Shown: in pieces, positions 18,681-30,921 of the stretch | Numbering within the stretch: position 1 is the stretch's first letter | How the letters are laid out: every line of letters begins with the position of its first letter | Source of the DNA: Acrasis kona | Lineage: Eukaryota > Heterolobosea > Eutetramitea > Acrasida > Acrasidae | Assembly: GCA_026419775.2 (NCBI GenBank) | Contig: JAOPGA020001603.1 | Location: 1-64,000 of the forward strand | Direction of reading: 5' to 3' | Length of the DNA stretch: 64,000 nucleotides | Translations under genes and position numbers: made by a program | Notes under the pieces: generated by a model | Seen by the model: the letters and a program-made list of their open reading frames with translations, nothing else | Databases searched by the model: none | Told to the model about the DNA's origin: nothing

Positions 18681-21560
18681 ATGAATAAGGACAAGATGCA
18701 ACATTTGTCTTTGGTTAACAAGATATGTACGGAACTTAATAATCATTTGGGGATTAAAGACAAAACCCTCGCAGAGTTTATCATTCATCTTTGTGAAGGG
18801 TGTAGTAATGAAGAAGAGTTTCGTAGTATTTTAAAAAAGAATGAGGCGGATTTAACTGAAGCATTAACTTCCATTCTGTATAATATAGTACAACGGATGA
18901 AACCTTCAGTACAGTCGATAACAGATTACAGACGGCCTGAAAATCTCGATCAAACGAAAGATGCCTCAAGTCACTTGAATAATTTATCAAAACAAGCAGT
19001 TTCTAATAGAAAGTTAACCGGCTCCATACCCAACGAAGTCGTTATGAAGTATACTAGCGCGAATGATGATCATGGACTTCAGTGCGCAGCTTCAGCCTCA
19101 TATGAATTATATGAGGCCACTCAACTTAAAAAGGCATTGGGAACTCATAGAGTAATAGGACACAAACACAGTAGACCTTTCAATAATATTATCGACCCTA
19201 AGAGCCCTGCCCATCATGAATTAGAGCTTGATGTTGACATAGAGCTCAATGACAAAGTGCCAAAATTTCTCGAGGGTCAAATCAATCATACTGAAGGCAG
19301 TTGTTCTTTGTTACGAATAACATCAGCACCAGAAGGAAGCATGATACGAGTGGCAGAAAAACAGATGGAGCTCGCTTTCGAAAGAAGAGAAATACGTGAA
19401 CAGCAACAGAAAAATCTCAAAGGGAATATGTCGCTAACCTCCACTGTATGGACCGAAGATACCGTAAATAGGTTAGATCAAGTTAATCAAAGGAGTTCGC
19501 AACATCTGCAGGAGTGGAAACTATTAAGTATGAGTGGAAGCATTGGAAAGCCCTCTTCGACGAATAGCATATCGGAACAACGTCAATCTCTCCCCATCTA
19601 TAAATTAAGAAATGAACTAATTAAGTCCATTATCGATAATCAGATTTTGATTGTAATTGGTGAGACTGGAAGTGGGAAAACAACTCAAATCACACAGTAC
19701 CTTGCAGAAAGTGGTTTGTCCGAAAAAGGAATCATTGGATGTACTCAGCCACGTCGAGTGGCAGCAATTAGTGTCGCTAAAAGAGTAGCAGAAGAGGTTG
19801 GATGTAATGTGGGACAAGAAGTTGGGTACTGCATTCGATTCGAAGATAGAACTTCCAAAGACACATCCGTCAAGTACATGACAGATGGTATGTTGTTAAG
19901 AGAGTCTCTTCTTGATCCAAATCTCTCTTCTTATAGCGTCATTATGTTAGATGAGGCACATGAACGTAACCTTCATACAGATGTTTTGTTTGCTTTATTA
20001 AAAAAAGTATGTGAGAGGAGAAAGGACTTGAAATTGATTGTCACAAGTGCAACATTAGATGCAGAAAAGTTCAGCACTTATTTCTTTGAATGTCCCATCT
20101 TTACAATTCCAGGACGCACATTTCCAGTAGATATATTCTACTTAAAGACCTTAGAAGCTGATTATCTAAGTGCTGCTATTGAAACTGTCATCAAAATTCA
20201 TCTTTCCCAACCAAAAGGAGATATTTTATTATTTCTAACTGGTCAGGAAGAAATCGACACTGCTTGCCAAAAGTTATTCGAGTATATGAGAAATTTGGAG
20301 GGTGATGTACCTGAGCTACGTATATTACCAATTTACAGCGCGCTACCGAGCGAGGTGCAAAGTCAAATTTTTATACCTACGCCACCTGGATGTCGAAAGT
20401 GTGTGGTCGCAACTAACATAGCGGAGACTAGCATCACTATCGATGGTATATTCTACGTAGTTGACCCTGGATTTGTCAAGCAAAACTGTTACAATGCAAA
20501 AACTGGAATAGATTCATTGATAGTCGTTCCCATATCTCAAGCAGCTGCTAGACAGAGGGCTGGTCGTGCCGGTAGAATTGGTCCAGGGAAATGCTATCGA
20601 CTATACACCGAAAGTTGTTTTCAAAATGAAATGTTGCCGTCAAGTGTTCCTGAGATACAACGTACTAATTTAGGTAACACAGTGTTGACTTTGAAGGCTA
20701 TGGGAATAAATGATCTGATGGCATTTGATTTTATGGATCCACCTTCTTCGCAATCACTAGTGAGTGCTATGGAGCGGTTACATGCACTAGGAGCGTTAGA
20801 TGAGGAAGGATTGCTAACTCGACTTGGAAGAAAGATGGCTGAATTTCCGCTCGAGCCTCAAATGAGTAAAACATTAATTGCAAGTGCTGATTTGAGATGT
20901 AGTGATGAAGTGCTCACAATTATGAGTATGCTAAGTGTCTCTTCAATCTTTTATCGTCCTAGAGAAAAACAAGATCAGGCCGATAGAAAAAAAGCAATGT
21001 TCTTTCAACCAGAGGGGGATCACTTGATGCTATTGAATGTTTTTGAAGCTTGGAGGAACAGCAACTATAGTAATACTTGGTGCTTTGAACACTTTATCCA
21101 GGCAAGAAGTATGAAGCGGGTGCTTGAAATAAGAAAACAACTGCTTACCATTATGGATAGATACAAGTTAGATGTTGTATCCTGTGGCAAAAACTACACA
21201 TTGATAAGAAAAGCAATATGCAGTGGTTATTTTGCACATGCTTGTCGAAAGGACCTCCAAGAAGGGTATTGCACATTGGTAGATAACCAATCAGTGTATA
21301 TACATCCCGGAAGTAGTTTATTTCAAAAGAATCCAGGATGGATATTGTATCATACTTTAATTATGACCTCTAAAGAATATGCAAGAGATGTTATGACTGT
21401 TGAGCCAAAGTGGTTGTATGAGTTGGCACCTAATTTTTATAAAAAGGCAAATCCCGAAAGAGGGAGTAAGAAAAAGAGGGCAGAGAAGATTGAACCTCTT
21501 TACAACAAATATGCGGAGAAGGACGAGTGGAGAATAAGCAAGAGGAAGAGGATGAAGTGA
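18681..21560 (+). CDS. Prp22/DHX8-type DEAH-box pre-mRNA splicing helicase
   Basis: 959 aa in one exon, ATG at 18681. Motifs in order: GETGSGKT (about 327-334), DEAH (about 424), SAT (about 456) and QRAGRAGR (about 625), then winged-helix, ratchet and OB-fold regions with the family ending [18 protein letters not shown]. The N-terminus [19 protein letters not shown] matches the start of DHX8, and FLEGQ plus SLPIYKLR mark the usual entry to the helicase core. Prp22 releases spliced mRNA from the spliceosome in the nucleus. The protein is shorter than human DHX8 (about 1,220 aa), and the usual S1 RNA-binding domain is not visible between residues 100 and 180. A decayed copy lies directly downstream. 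Confidence 0.95.
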   Translation: MNKDKMQHLSLVNKICTELNNHLGIKDKTLAEFIIHLCEGCSNEEEFRSILKKNEADLTEALTSILYNIVQRMKPSVQSITDYRRPENLDQTKDASSHLNNLSKQAVSNRKLTGSIPNEVVMKYTSANDDHGLQCAASASYELYEATQLKKALGTHRVIGHKHSRPFNNIIDPKSPAHHELELDVDIELNDKVPKFLEGQINHTEGSCSLLRITSAPEGSMIRVAEKQMELAFERREIREQQQKNLKGNMSLTSTVWTEDTVNRLDQVNQRSSQHLQEWKLLSMSGSIGKPSSTNSISEQRQSLPIYKLRNELIKSIIDNQILIVIGETGSGKTTQITQYLAESGLSEKGIIGCTQPRRVAAISVAKRVAEEVGCNVGQEVGYCIRFEDRTSKDTSVKYMTDGMLLRESLLDPNLSSYSVIMLDEAHERNLHTDVLFALLKKVCERRKDLKLIVTSATLDAEKFSTYFFECPIFTIPGRTFPVDIFYLKTLEADYLSAAIETVIKIHLSQPKGDILLFLTGQEEIDTACQKLFEYMRNLEGDVPELRILPIYSALPSEVQSQIFIPTPPGCRKCVVATNIAETSITIDGIFYVVDPGFVKQNCYNAKTGIDSLIVVPISQAAARQRAGRAGRIGPGKCYRLYTESCFQNEMLPSSVPEIQRTNLGNTVLTLKAMGINDLMAFDFMDPPSSQSLVSAMERLHALGALDEEGLLTRLGRKMAEFPLEPQMSKTLIASADLRCSDEVLTIMSMLSVSSIFYRPREKQDQADRKKAMFFQPEGDHLMLLNVFEAWRNSNYSNTWCFEHFIQARSMKRVLEIRKQLLTIMDRYKLDVVSCGKNYTLIRKAICSGYFAHACRKDLQEGYCTLVDNQSVYIHPGSSLFQKNPGWILYHTLIMTSKEYARDVMTVEPKWLYELAPNFYKKANPERGSKKKRAEKIEPLYNKYAEKDEWRISKRKRMK

Positions 21561-22199
21561 ACCAAGGTAATTCTGTAAAGGATAGCGGCATAAGGATGGA
21601 TATATCAAGTACGCTTGTTAGTAAAGTCGAAATTAAACAATAACACTTCTAATGACATGTTACCTTCCAATTTATTACAGATAGAGTAGAGCGTTTGTTT
21701 ATTAATGTCAAAAATTGTTGATGTAGTCAGCGCAATTAATGTTACGCAGTCAGTGTTGTTTCTTGGCGACTTTCTGTTTTTAGAGATTTCGAGGTTGGAT
21801 GTGTTGGTTGGGTCAACAGAAGGTGACAATCACACCTCACAATTCATTAGTCTATAGTATTACGGATCGAGCGTCTTTCACTTCTAGTGGATGGATTCTT
21901 CCTCATCTTCATCCTCGGCTGACTTTGATCAAGATTGTTTTTTCTATGTGTTGTTAATAGAATGAGTTTATGCACCGTTTGTATGCGTTATTATATTTAA
22001 TAAGAAGCTTGATAGTTCATGTTCTATGAGTTAGCCCTGATGTGGGAAAACTGTATTCATTGAAATGCCTCGTGGTTGAGTATTCCCCTAGTATCACGTA
22101 CACTTACACCAAAACATCCCAAATTAAGATCAGAGCAAATAAGTTGCAGTAATTAAATTTTTGTAATAAAATTATACTTATTATAATTTAAGAGGTGGT
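21561..22199. other. intergenic between helicase gene and its pseudogene
   Basis: No supported gene. Short frames on both strands lack motifs. Confidence 0.4.
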
Positions 22200-24110
<1,911 letters not shown>

Positions 24111-24389
24111 TTATTCATAACCTCCTGATACAAATTGTGTTTTAAGTGGCAGTGCCTTGTATGTCCTTGCCACGATTATTCTTCTTATTTTGCTATTGTA
24201 TGGCTCTTTCCAATTGTCATCCTTCATATACATCAACTCTATTAAAAGTTTGAGGCAGGCCCCAGCCCTACCCTCAACCGCTACTTCGTTAAAGCTCCTG
24301 CTTACTAGTCTTGTGCTGCGTATTTCTTCATGATGCATGAAGGAGAATATATGGTTGAAAACTTCAAAGCTCAAAATTACAATTTTCAT
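24111..24389 (-). CDS. short F-box protein, copy 1
   Basis: 92 aa, ATG at 24389. The N-terminal half is an F-box (SFEVFNHIFSFMHHEEIRST then RLVSRSFNEVA), which binds Skp1 in SCF ubiquitin ligases. The rest is a basic helical region with no substrate-binding repeats. The last 229 bp (24347-24119) are identical to the inverted copy at 25282-25510, beyond which the two copies differ at both ends. It may be a truncated member of a larger F-box family. Confidence 0.6.
   Translation of the reverse strand: MKIVILSFEVFNHIFSFMHHEEIRSTRLVSRSFNEVAVEGRAGACLKLLIELMYMKDDNWKEPYNSKIRRIIVARTYKALPLKTQFVSGGYE
24119..24347 (-). repeat. perfect inverted repeat arm 1 (229 bp)
   Basis: Base-for-base identical, in inverse orientation, to 25282-25510, as checked through all four sequence lines. 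The loop between the arms is 934 bp. A transcript crossing both arms could form a long hairpin. Confidence 0.95.
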
Positions 24390-25260
24390 GACGCTGTGTT
24401 ATTGTTGTTAAAAAATGGTTGTTGCTATTGCTGAAGTCATTCAAGCTTAAATAGCATGACTTAGAAATTATCAAGGTCATGTTACAAAATTACTATATCT
24501 TGGGTTGACTTGAAATTGACAGCCAGAACAAAGATTCAATAAATCCGATCGTATAGGCAGATGGATGAGCTAATTTACAAACAAACAGCGCAATCTTTCA
24601 TCATGGTGGAAAAGTGAAAGTGGTGGTGTATTTCTTTATTTAACTCTTAATGACCACAACAATATTATTTGGCTGTAAGTTGACCAAAAAGTACTTTGGA
24701 CACTAGCCAATAGCTTATTTATTGATCCAATCAATTCAAATCCCTTTAAATCAAACATCAAATGTGCTCGGTGTCAATTCGTCCGGCATTTCGACATATT
24801 GGAATACATCTATGATAGTTATATCTGGTTGTGTAGGTCTTTTGAACTGTACGAAAACGTGGCCGCATTCGACTTGGTTCTTGAATTTTGTCAAACGCTC
24901 TCTACCCAGTCGAGATGTTCTGGTGCTTTTCTTGCATCAGAGTTTGTAGGTAGCCAAACGTGAAAATATTTTTGATGATGAAAATCAATCATGATTTGAA
25001 AATTAGTGCTTTGGAGTTACTTGCATCATTATGTACAGCAATACGGATAGTGAATGATTCTTGAAGACGATAAATATTCTAAAAGTCCATTCGTTATTAA
25101 CCACCAAATAACTCAGTTTCACGATTGGAGATAGGGCAAGGTATTCTATATGCGAAAGAAGTTGTTGAGTAACTACGTCTTTGTTTACATCATGTAAATA
25201 TCTCCGTTTCTTAATCTAGCAGCAAAAGCACTCGCACTGCTTCTTCAGCACACACCAGCT
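24390..25260. other. spacer between the inverted F-box copies
   Basis: No supported gene. A 61-codon minus-strand frame around 24722-24910 has a plausible protein composition (KNQVECGHVFVQF) but no start and no known domain. Confidence 0.35.
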
Positions 25261-25527
25261 TTGAAAATTTTCGACTATGTGTTCTCCTTCATGCATCATG
25301 AAGAAATACGCAGCACAAGACTAGTAAGCAGGAGCTTTAACGAAGTAGCGGTTGAGGGTAGGGCTGGGGCCTGCCTCAAACTTTTAATAGAGTTGATGTA
25401 TATGAAGGATGACAATTGGAAAGAGCCATACAATAGCAAAATAAGAAGAATAATCGTGGCAAGGACATACAAGGCACTGCCACTTAAAACACAATTTGTA
25501 TCAGGAGGTTCAGGGACGACTTCTTAA
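25261..25527 (+). pseudogene. F-box fragment, copy 2 (inverted)
   Basis: Encodes the same F-box as copy 1. The first residues differ (TPALKIFDYVFSFM) and there is no ATG upstream in frame before a stop. The C-terminus changes after the identical block and stops soon after. It could be one exon of a gene whose start is spliced in, but a truncated duplicate is more likely. Confidence 0.5.
25282..25510 (+). repeat. perfect inverted repeat arm 2 (229 bp)
   Basis: Partner of 24119-24347. Confidence 0.95.
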
Positions 25528-25861
25528 AGAGATGCAGATGCAATTGATGGTCCGTAACAACTCCAAGGAAATAATCAACAAGTGAAAGCATCAAAATGCA
25601 CGTACTTGAGAACTGTGAGATGGCCATAAAAGCATTAGCATGGTGAGCCTCTCACCTAATTCATTGCCTATCATAGTTGACAAATCAAGTCAAAGAGCTA
25701 TATGCTTACAATTCAATATCTCAACAACGGTGATAATGCAATTGATCTACATTACAGCTCCAAAATTCAGAGTCGAAAAAGGATAGAAATCTTGATATCA
25801 CCTGTACCGAAATGTTCACGTGCTCTTCAGTAAACCCATGGTTAAACCGCTGTTACACGTT

Positions 25862-26340
25862 GTTATAAAACAGGGATCCCTAGCCTTAAAGTTTATTGGT
25901 AGTTTTACAAACCCCCGTCAATGGTTATTGATGAGTTACCTTACACTAATCATATATACAAATCACGAGAAGGTGATTGCTCGTGTTCGCAACTGGTATG
26001 TTAGAGTAGACTTCAACATAGTTGCGAGTGTAAGATTTCACTCTCTTGCAATTGCATGAAGTAGTTTATTGTCACAAATATACAACTGTTGTTCCACACT
26101 TACAAGTTTCTCAAATGACTGTACAGCTTGAATGCCAAGCGGTCTGTTAGTATAGTCACGTGCTGGTCATCGCAAGAGCGTTACAAAGCATGGAAATAAC
26201 CATAGAGCTCAGCTCTATAGTCGTTTATTATTCCAGGAATGCGGCCAAATTCATGCTTCTAAAATCAGAATTAACAGCCGCGTATGCTGCAATACTTCTA
26301 TCAGCAGTAGCAGAACCATCAGTATAACAAAACACAAATC
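25862..26340 (-). pseudogene. LINE RNase H fragment (sister of the 9.1-9.9 kb fragment)
   Basis: Reading leftward from about 26340, the frame gives FCYTDGSATADRSIAAYAAV, which matches the first RNase H motif (TDGSA). A second frame follows with NDYRAELYG (the AE motif). The left end, 25862-25995, is the repeat shared with 9816-9945. Stops break each frame. Together with the 9-kb fragment this points to one RNase H-bearing LINE family in the genome. Confidence 0.6.
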
Positions 26341-26982
26341 GTCACGTTAAAGAACAAAAGGATCATTGAGGCAAAATTATCATTGTTTTTTAAAAAATAA
26401 ACTTGCTTGTCAAACCAGCTTTTCAACATTTTAAAAAAAGTAAAAACTTTTAATGTGTAACATACAAGTGAATTTTTCTGTCTCCACCAACACCATATTT
26501 CGCTTCCTCTCCCACTTGAATTTCGTTCTTGTTTAATTGGTGCAAGTGGCATGTGTTCATAGTTGGTCCACGACATTCCTCCAATCCTACAATCTAGTTT
26601 GTGAGTTTGCATACGTCAGGTGCTTTTGCGTGGAATCGAGTGGCACGAAAGACATTGCTTTTATGTAGCTTTCTTTTTATTTCATAATCGGTGAACTGAA
26701 AGCGTGTTTTCTTCTGCTATATATAATTCGATGGTAGGTCCTCAAAGGGTAGCACTCCACCGCCGGGACTGGTTCGTTGATTAAATGTTATATGTTTGTG
26801 TGTATTGTAATCTATTGTGAGATGAAAAAATGGAATCTAAAAAGAGTGGGCTCTCCTATCAACCCATTCCCGTTGTGAAATGAGAGATGCTGGCGCAGTT
26901 TAAAATCAACTTTTCGAAGGGTCAGTACGTTTGGTGTTGGATAGGAAACTAATAAAAATCATAGAAACAATAAGCCTAAACG
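26341..26982. other. intergenic, possible LINE debris
   Basis: A minus-strand frame (26319-26612) contains a GSEIWCWWRQ stretch but no recognisable domain. Nothing else can be supported. Confidence 0.35.
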
Positions 26983-27540
26983 CAGTGATTAAAACCGAAT
27001 CCACATTGGATTTTCCTGATCCCAAATATTTGAAACGTTGAAGACCTCAAGCAACATCATCTCCTGCGCGGCCCTAATCACCACTCTGGTTCCATTCATA
27101 CCAACACCAATACTAACCACAATCAGAACGGAGTTGATCAAAAACAGATTTATTTTGAACCAGAAATAGACCGGAAATTCGTCAAGGAATATCGAAATTC
27201 ACAATAACCACCTCAACAACGGGAGGGTACTTGGCATCCATCGTGACGTGGAAATTAAATTCATGTATACATTCAATCACACCCAACACATGTGCAGAAT
27301 TCTGGATCGGTGGTAATTGCTTACAAATGGGACGACTCTCGCACGTTCGCATACTCTAATTTCAATTCCTATCATCAAAGAACAATAACGATTACATTTC
27401 TTACATACACAGATACTAATCCCGGATGAAGTCACACGGTTTTGGAATTGATTATCGACCAAGTAATAACGTTGCATTTAAATGGGATGATTATCGAACC
27501 ACGTTGAGTTCGGACAGGAAGGCATTTGTAAATAAAATAT
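26983..27540 (+). pseudogene. decayed, internally deleted copy of the C-type lectin gene
   Basis: The left part (26983 to about 27115) matches the lectin gene's upstream 50 bp and signal-peptide region (AAATATTTGAAACG then the ATG changed to TTG). The middle matches lectin domain 1 (ACTTGGCATCCATCGTGACG, then GCAGAATTCTGGATCGG). The right part matches lectin domain 2 and its end (AAATGGGATGATTA, ACGTTGAGTTCGGACA). About 2 kb of gene shrank to about 560 bp, losing both N-terminal domains and the Thr/Pro linker. The parent lies at 61292-63316 on the other strand. Confidence 0.92.
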
Positions 27541-27568
27541 TTTTTGGTCAACTGTTGCTTTTTTGAAA

Positions 27569-28700
27569 ATGTCTGATGATGCGATTAGAGTGAACTGTGT
27601 TGCTTATGATTTTCCGCCCACCCCAAATTCAATTGTTATTGAAAAGTTGAACGAGCCGACGACTGTGGGTGATGATAATGTCTTGATTAGAGTTCATTAT
27701 GGATGTTTAAATTTTGCAGATGTGTTGATGCTCGGAGGGAGATATCAAGTCAAGGTTCCAACGCCCTTTGTGCCGGGAATGGAAGTTGCAGGAGTAATCG
27801 CAAAGATTGGTTCCAAGGTCAAGAATGTAAAGATTGGAGATTCTGTAGTGGCGTTGACTGGTAGTGGTGGATGGGCTACATTTATTGAGGTTGGTTCTTC
27901 AACTGTTATGCCCTTCTCCAGAGCACCCGTCTCCGACGAGTTGATGAGAAATGCCGCTGCATTAATTGTTGGTCATTCGACCAGTCATGTAGCACTAATG
28001 TATCATAAATATGGTAATCTTCAAAAGGGTCAAACTGTTCTCGTGTTGGGTGCAACGGGTGGGGTTGGCTTGTCTGCTGTCCAGTTGGCAAAGAATAAAG
28101 GTTGTAAAGTTATTGCGTGTGCATCTAGTGATGAAAAGTGTAATTTGGCAATTGAAATTGGAGGAGCAGATCATGCCATTAATTATGAAAAGCATAAATC
28201 AGATTGGTTTAAGCAAGTGTTGAAATTCACCAACGGCAAAGGCGTGGACATCATTTATGATCCTGTTGGTGGTGATTTCACTCTTCAATCGCTAAAGTGT
28301 ATTGCATGGGGAGGGTAAGTCACAACGAGTGAATGCTTATAAGATTTGTAGAAAGTTGATTGTAATTGGCTTTGCAAATGGAAAAATTCCAAGCATCCCT
28401 GCAAATTTGTTATTGGTGAAGAATTGTTCGGCAGTGGGTGTCTTCTGGGGAAGTCACATGCAGAAGGATGTAAATGTTATACTAGAGTAAGTGCAATTGA
28501 GTTTGTTAATTGTTAATCAAATTAGATCGGTAAAGGAGTTGTTTGGTGATTTACAAAAGGGACTGATTAAGCCATATATTTCTAAAGTCTATCCAGCAGA
28601 ACAAGCACTAGATGCATCTTTGTTACTTTTAGAAAGAAAAGCAGTAGGACGTGTTCTTATTGATTTTACAAAGAGCTCTCACAAGAAGTCAAAATTATAA
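27569..28700 (+). CDS. quinone oxidoreductase-like medium-chain dehydrogenase (MDR family)
   Basis: 351 aa from exons 27569-28314, 28352-28486 and 28526-28700 (introns 37 and 39 nt). An N-terminal GroES-like fold (HYGCLNFADVLMLGGRYQ, PFVPGMEVAG) is followed by a Rossmann fold with GATGGVGLSAVQLA that should bind NADPH. Zinc ligands of alcohol dehydrogenases are absent, as in zeta-crystallin/QOR-type enzymes. The C-terminus has PAEQALDA and GRVLID, usual for the family. It probably reduces quinones or enones in the cytosol. It ends 97 bp before the convergent MYND gene. Confidence 0.92.
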
Positions 28701-28796
28701 ACTTTTTATTCAAAAGTATTTCTTTGCAATTATGACGTTTGGTTAATTACATTACATGTACAACACTGCTCAAGATAAACTAATTTATTAATGTTT

Positions 28797-29984
28797 TCAA
28801 ATAATACCATCCTTTTCCCTCATTTCCTTCCTATATTTTTCTCTTGCTAATTCAACCTTATTGTATCTCTTTGATAATTCATCATTCATATCTACGGATT
28901 GACCCAGATCTTCGAGCGTACTAGTATAATTAATCCACTCCAAATCCACCACATTTAACTCAAACGCCTTTTTGATGAGTGGAACATACTGTACCGCTTC
29001 AAGTTCGGCGAGCGTTGATATGGTAACAGCGATAAAGGTAGGATCCATCCATCTCAGGTCAGGATCCTCCAGAATATAAGCCAAAGAACGCACGACGGCA
29101 GGCCTTAATGACGGCGGCGCCATATGTTTAAAATAATCAAAACAATGCCATCTTTTATTTTGTTTCATTTCGTTATTCAATACGAACTCATCAATAAAAA
29201 GTTGGGTCAGAAAACTCCAATCCTCTGGTTGTGCTGGATCCTTGTTTGCTTCCATTACAAGATCATAAAACAATGCCGTAAAATCACAATCTACAATGTC
29301 TTCAACAAGAGTCATGCGGTCAAAAAAATCTAGAATACATTCTTTTTGTTGTAAAAGTGCGCCACTCTGGACATTCTCTGGTTTGATAAGAACTTTTAAA
29401 ATAGCCTGCAGAGCCCGATAATTGGTATCATAGAAGGCATCATCTTCTTCCTCTTCATCATAAAGACTTTCCCAGTTATTTTCGTCAAAACAAACACGAA
29501 CAAGTTTAGACAAGTCACTCGGTGCAAAAGATTTTAACAATAATGACTGCTTCTTCGGCTTTCTTGATCCCGACCGAAGTTGCTCAATCTTCGGAGTGTC
29601 ATATTTTACATTTTTAAAGAAGACTGTTTCTGGCAGTTCGCTATCATAATCATCGTCAAAATAGTCGGTGCCACTTTTTTTTTCATACTCCGCTGGATAT
29701 CTAGCCGAAGAAACTGGCCTTCTTCTAATACCGGTCACTGGATCTCTATTTTCGGTCGAGGGGTCTATATGTAAATTCTTTTGCAGTAGCCACTTTTCAA
29801 TATACCTACGCTCAAATTCAGCCTCTTTGGACTTTTTGCAGTTCTTTTTGTGGTTCTTCCAATCTTTCGTCTGACATATCCTGCTACAATAGAATGTATG
29901 TTTGCAAATGCTGCATCGTTTCAAGTGGCTTTGAGTTCCACAACAACAACAAATTTCACCTTCGCCAACTCCGCGGAAAACCAT
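28797..29984 (-). CDS. MYND zinc-finger protein with a helical repeat C-terminus
   Basis: ATG chosen at 29984 (MVFRGVGEGE), because the frame before it lacks conservation features; about 395 aa. A MYND finger occupies residues 10-50: CCCCG, CSICKHTFYC, then W..H..NC. An acidic patch (YDEEEEDDAFYD) and a long helical region follow; the SLAYILEDPDLRW and WINYTSTLEDLG segments look like HEAT-type repeats. MYND fingers bind proline-rich peptides. The substrate is unknown. Note that the frame stays open 31 codons upstream. Confidence 0.8.
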   Translation of the reverse strand: MVFRGVGEGEICCCCGTQSHLKRCSICKHTFYCSRICQTKDWKNHKKNCKKSKEAEFERRYIEKWLLQKNLHIDPSTENRDPVTGIRRRPVSSARYPAEYEKKSGTDYFDDDYDSELPETVFFKNVKYDTPKIEQLRSGSRKPKKQSLLLKSFAPSDLSKLVRVCFDENNWESLYDEEEEDDAFYDTNYRALQAILKVLIKPENVQSGALLQQKECILDFFDRMTLVEDIVDCDFTALFYDLVMEANKDPAQPEDWSFLTQLFIDEFVLNNEMKQNKRWHCFDYFKHMAPPSLRPAVVRSLAYILEDPDLRWMDPTFIAVTISTLAELEAVQYVPLIKKAFELNVVDLEWINYTSTLEDLGQSVDMNDELSKRYNKVELAREKYRKEMREKDGII

Positions 29985-30077
29985 GAAAAAGCTTACAAAA
30001 ATCGAACACTGAAAAAGGTTTATTTTTACAACATCTAAAATACAGAGAGGCACACAATCACAAAGTCTATTATACAT

Positions 30078-30921
30078 GTCCTTTCCGAAGTGCGAAGTTT
30101 TGTCATAGGTGATAATGTTGTGAAGTCTTCAGAAGAATAGCATAGTGAAGGCGTTTCTTATGTCAGGAATTTGATGCTGGCAGTAGGTTAGTCCAAAATA
30201 GTTATAGTTGCATCTGTTAACTCTTCTTCGGACCCAAAATTTTCGAGTCTTATAACGATGCATACAACTGATCAAAACGAAAAAATTGAAAAAAAGATGT
30301 TGAAAAGTCACTTGGGCACCCATGCCAGCGTATTTTAATGTGTTTTCTAAGGTCAACTTCGGTCAACCCAGAGCCAAATAAATGTGGAGTGGTTAAGAGT
30401 TAAATAATATGTGATTCTAACACCTGTAGGGTTTTATTGATCTGATGAACTGTGTGTAATTGTGATAAGTTATTAATATCGCATATTATTCTTTTGATTT
30501 ATTGAACAATCCAAAGGACTGATAGAAAAAATTAGAGCATCTCCAAAAACCTCCCACCACACAGTTTCAAAGGATTAGTAAAAGGCGAATCGAAATTATG
30601 CTCTGTGGTGAAAGTATGAGGAGTTCTGATTTTCAACCCTGATTTCCACATCGTTTTTATGCAGTTTTTCATGCGCATTAGTGTTGTTTGTTTATGGTTC
30701 CACAGTTGACTATAAAAAAGTTGTGTGAAGCGTCTATAAAACCGAATTGTTGATGGCAACCAAGTAGGACGCTTTTGTAGAGTTAATTAACTCTGCTCAT
30801 ATAATAAAGTTGGAGTAGATTATAAAAGATGATTTAAACGAATTAAAGTTTATTCATGGGTTGCTCAATATGTACAAGCAAGAGTGGTTATTGTTGTGTC
30901 CTTGGCACTTTCTATTTGCAA
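30078..30921. other. intergenic
   Basis: Two minus-strand frames (30129-30356 and 30532-30759) have no recognisable motif. I see no repeat with another part of the window. Confidence 0.35.

Noticed and set aside
30532-30759. Minus-strand frame as a transposase piece
   Set aside because: No catalytic motif or inverted ends; composition only.
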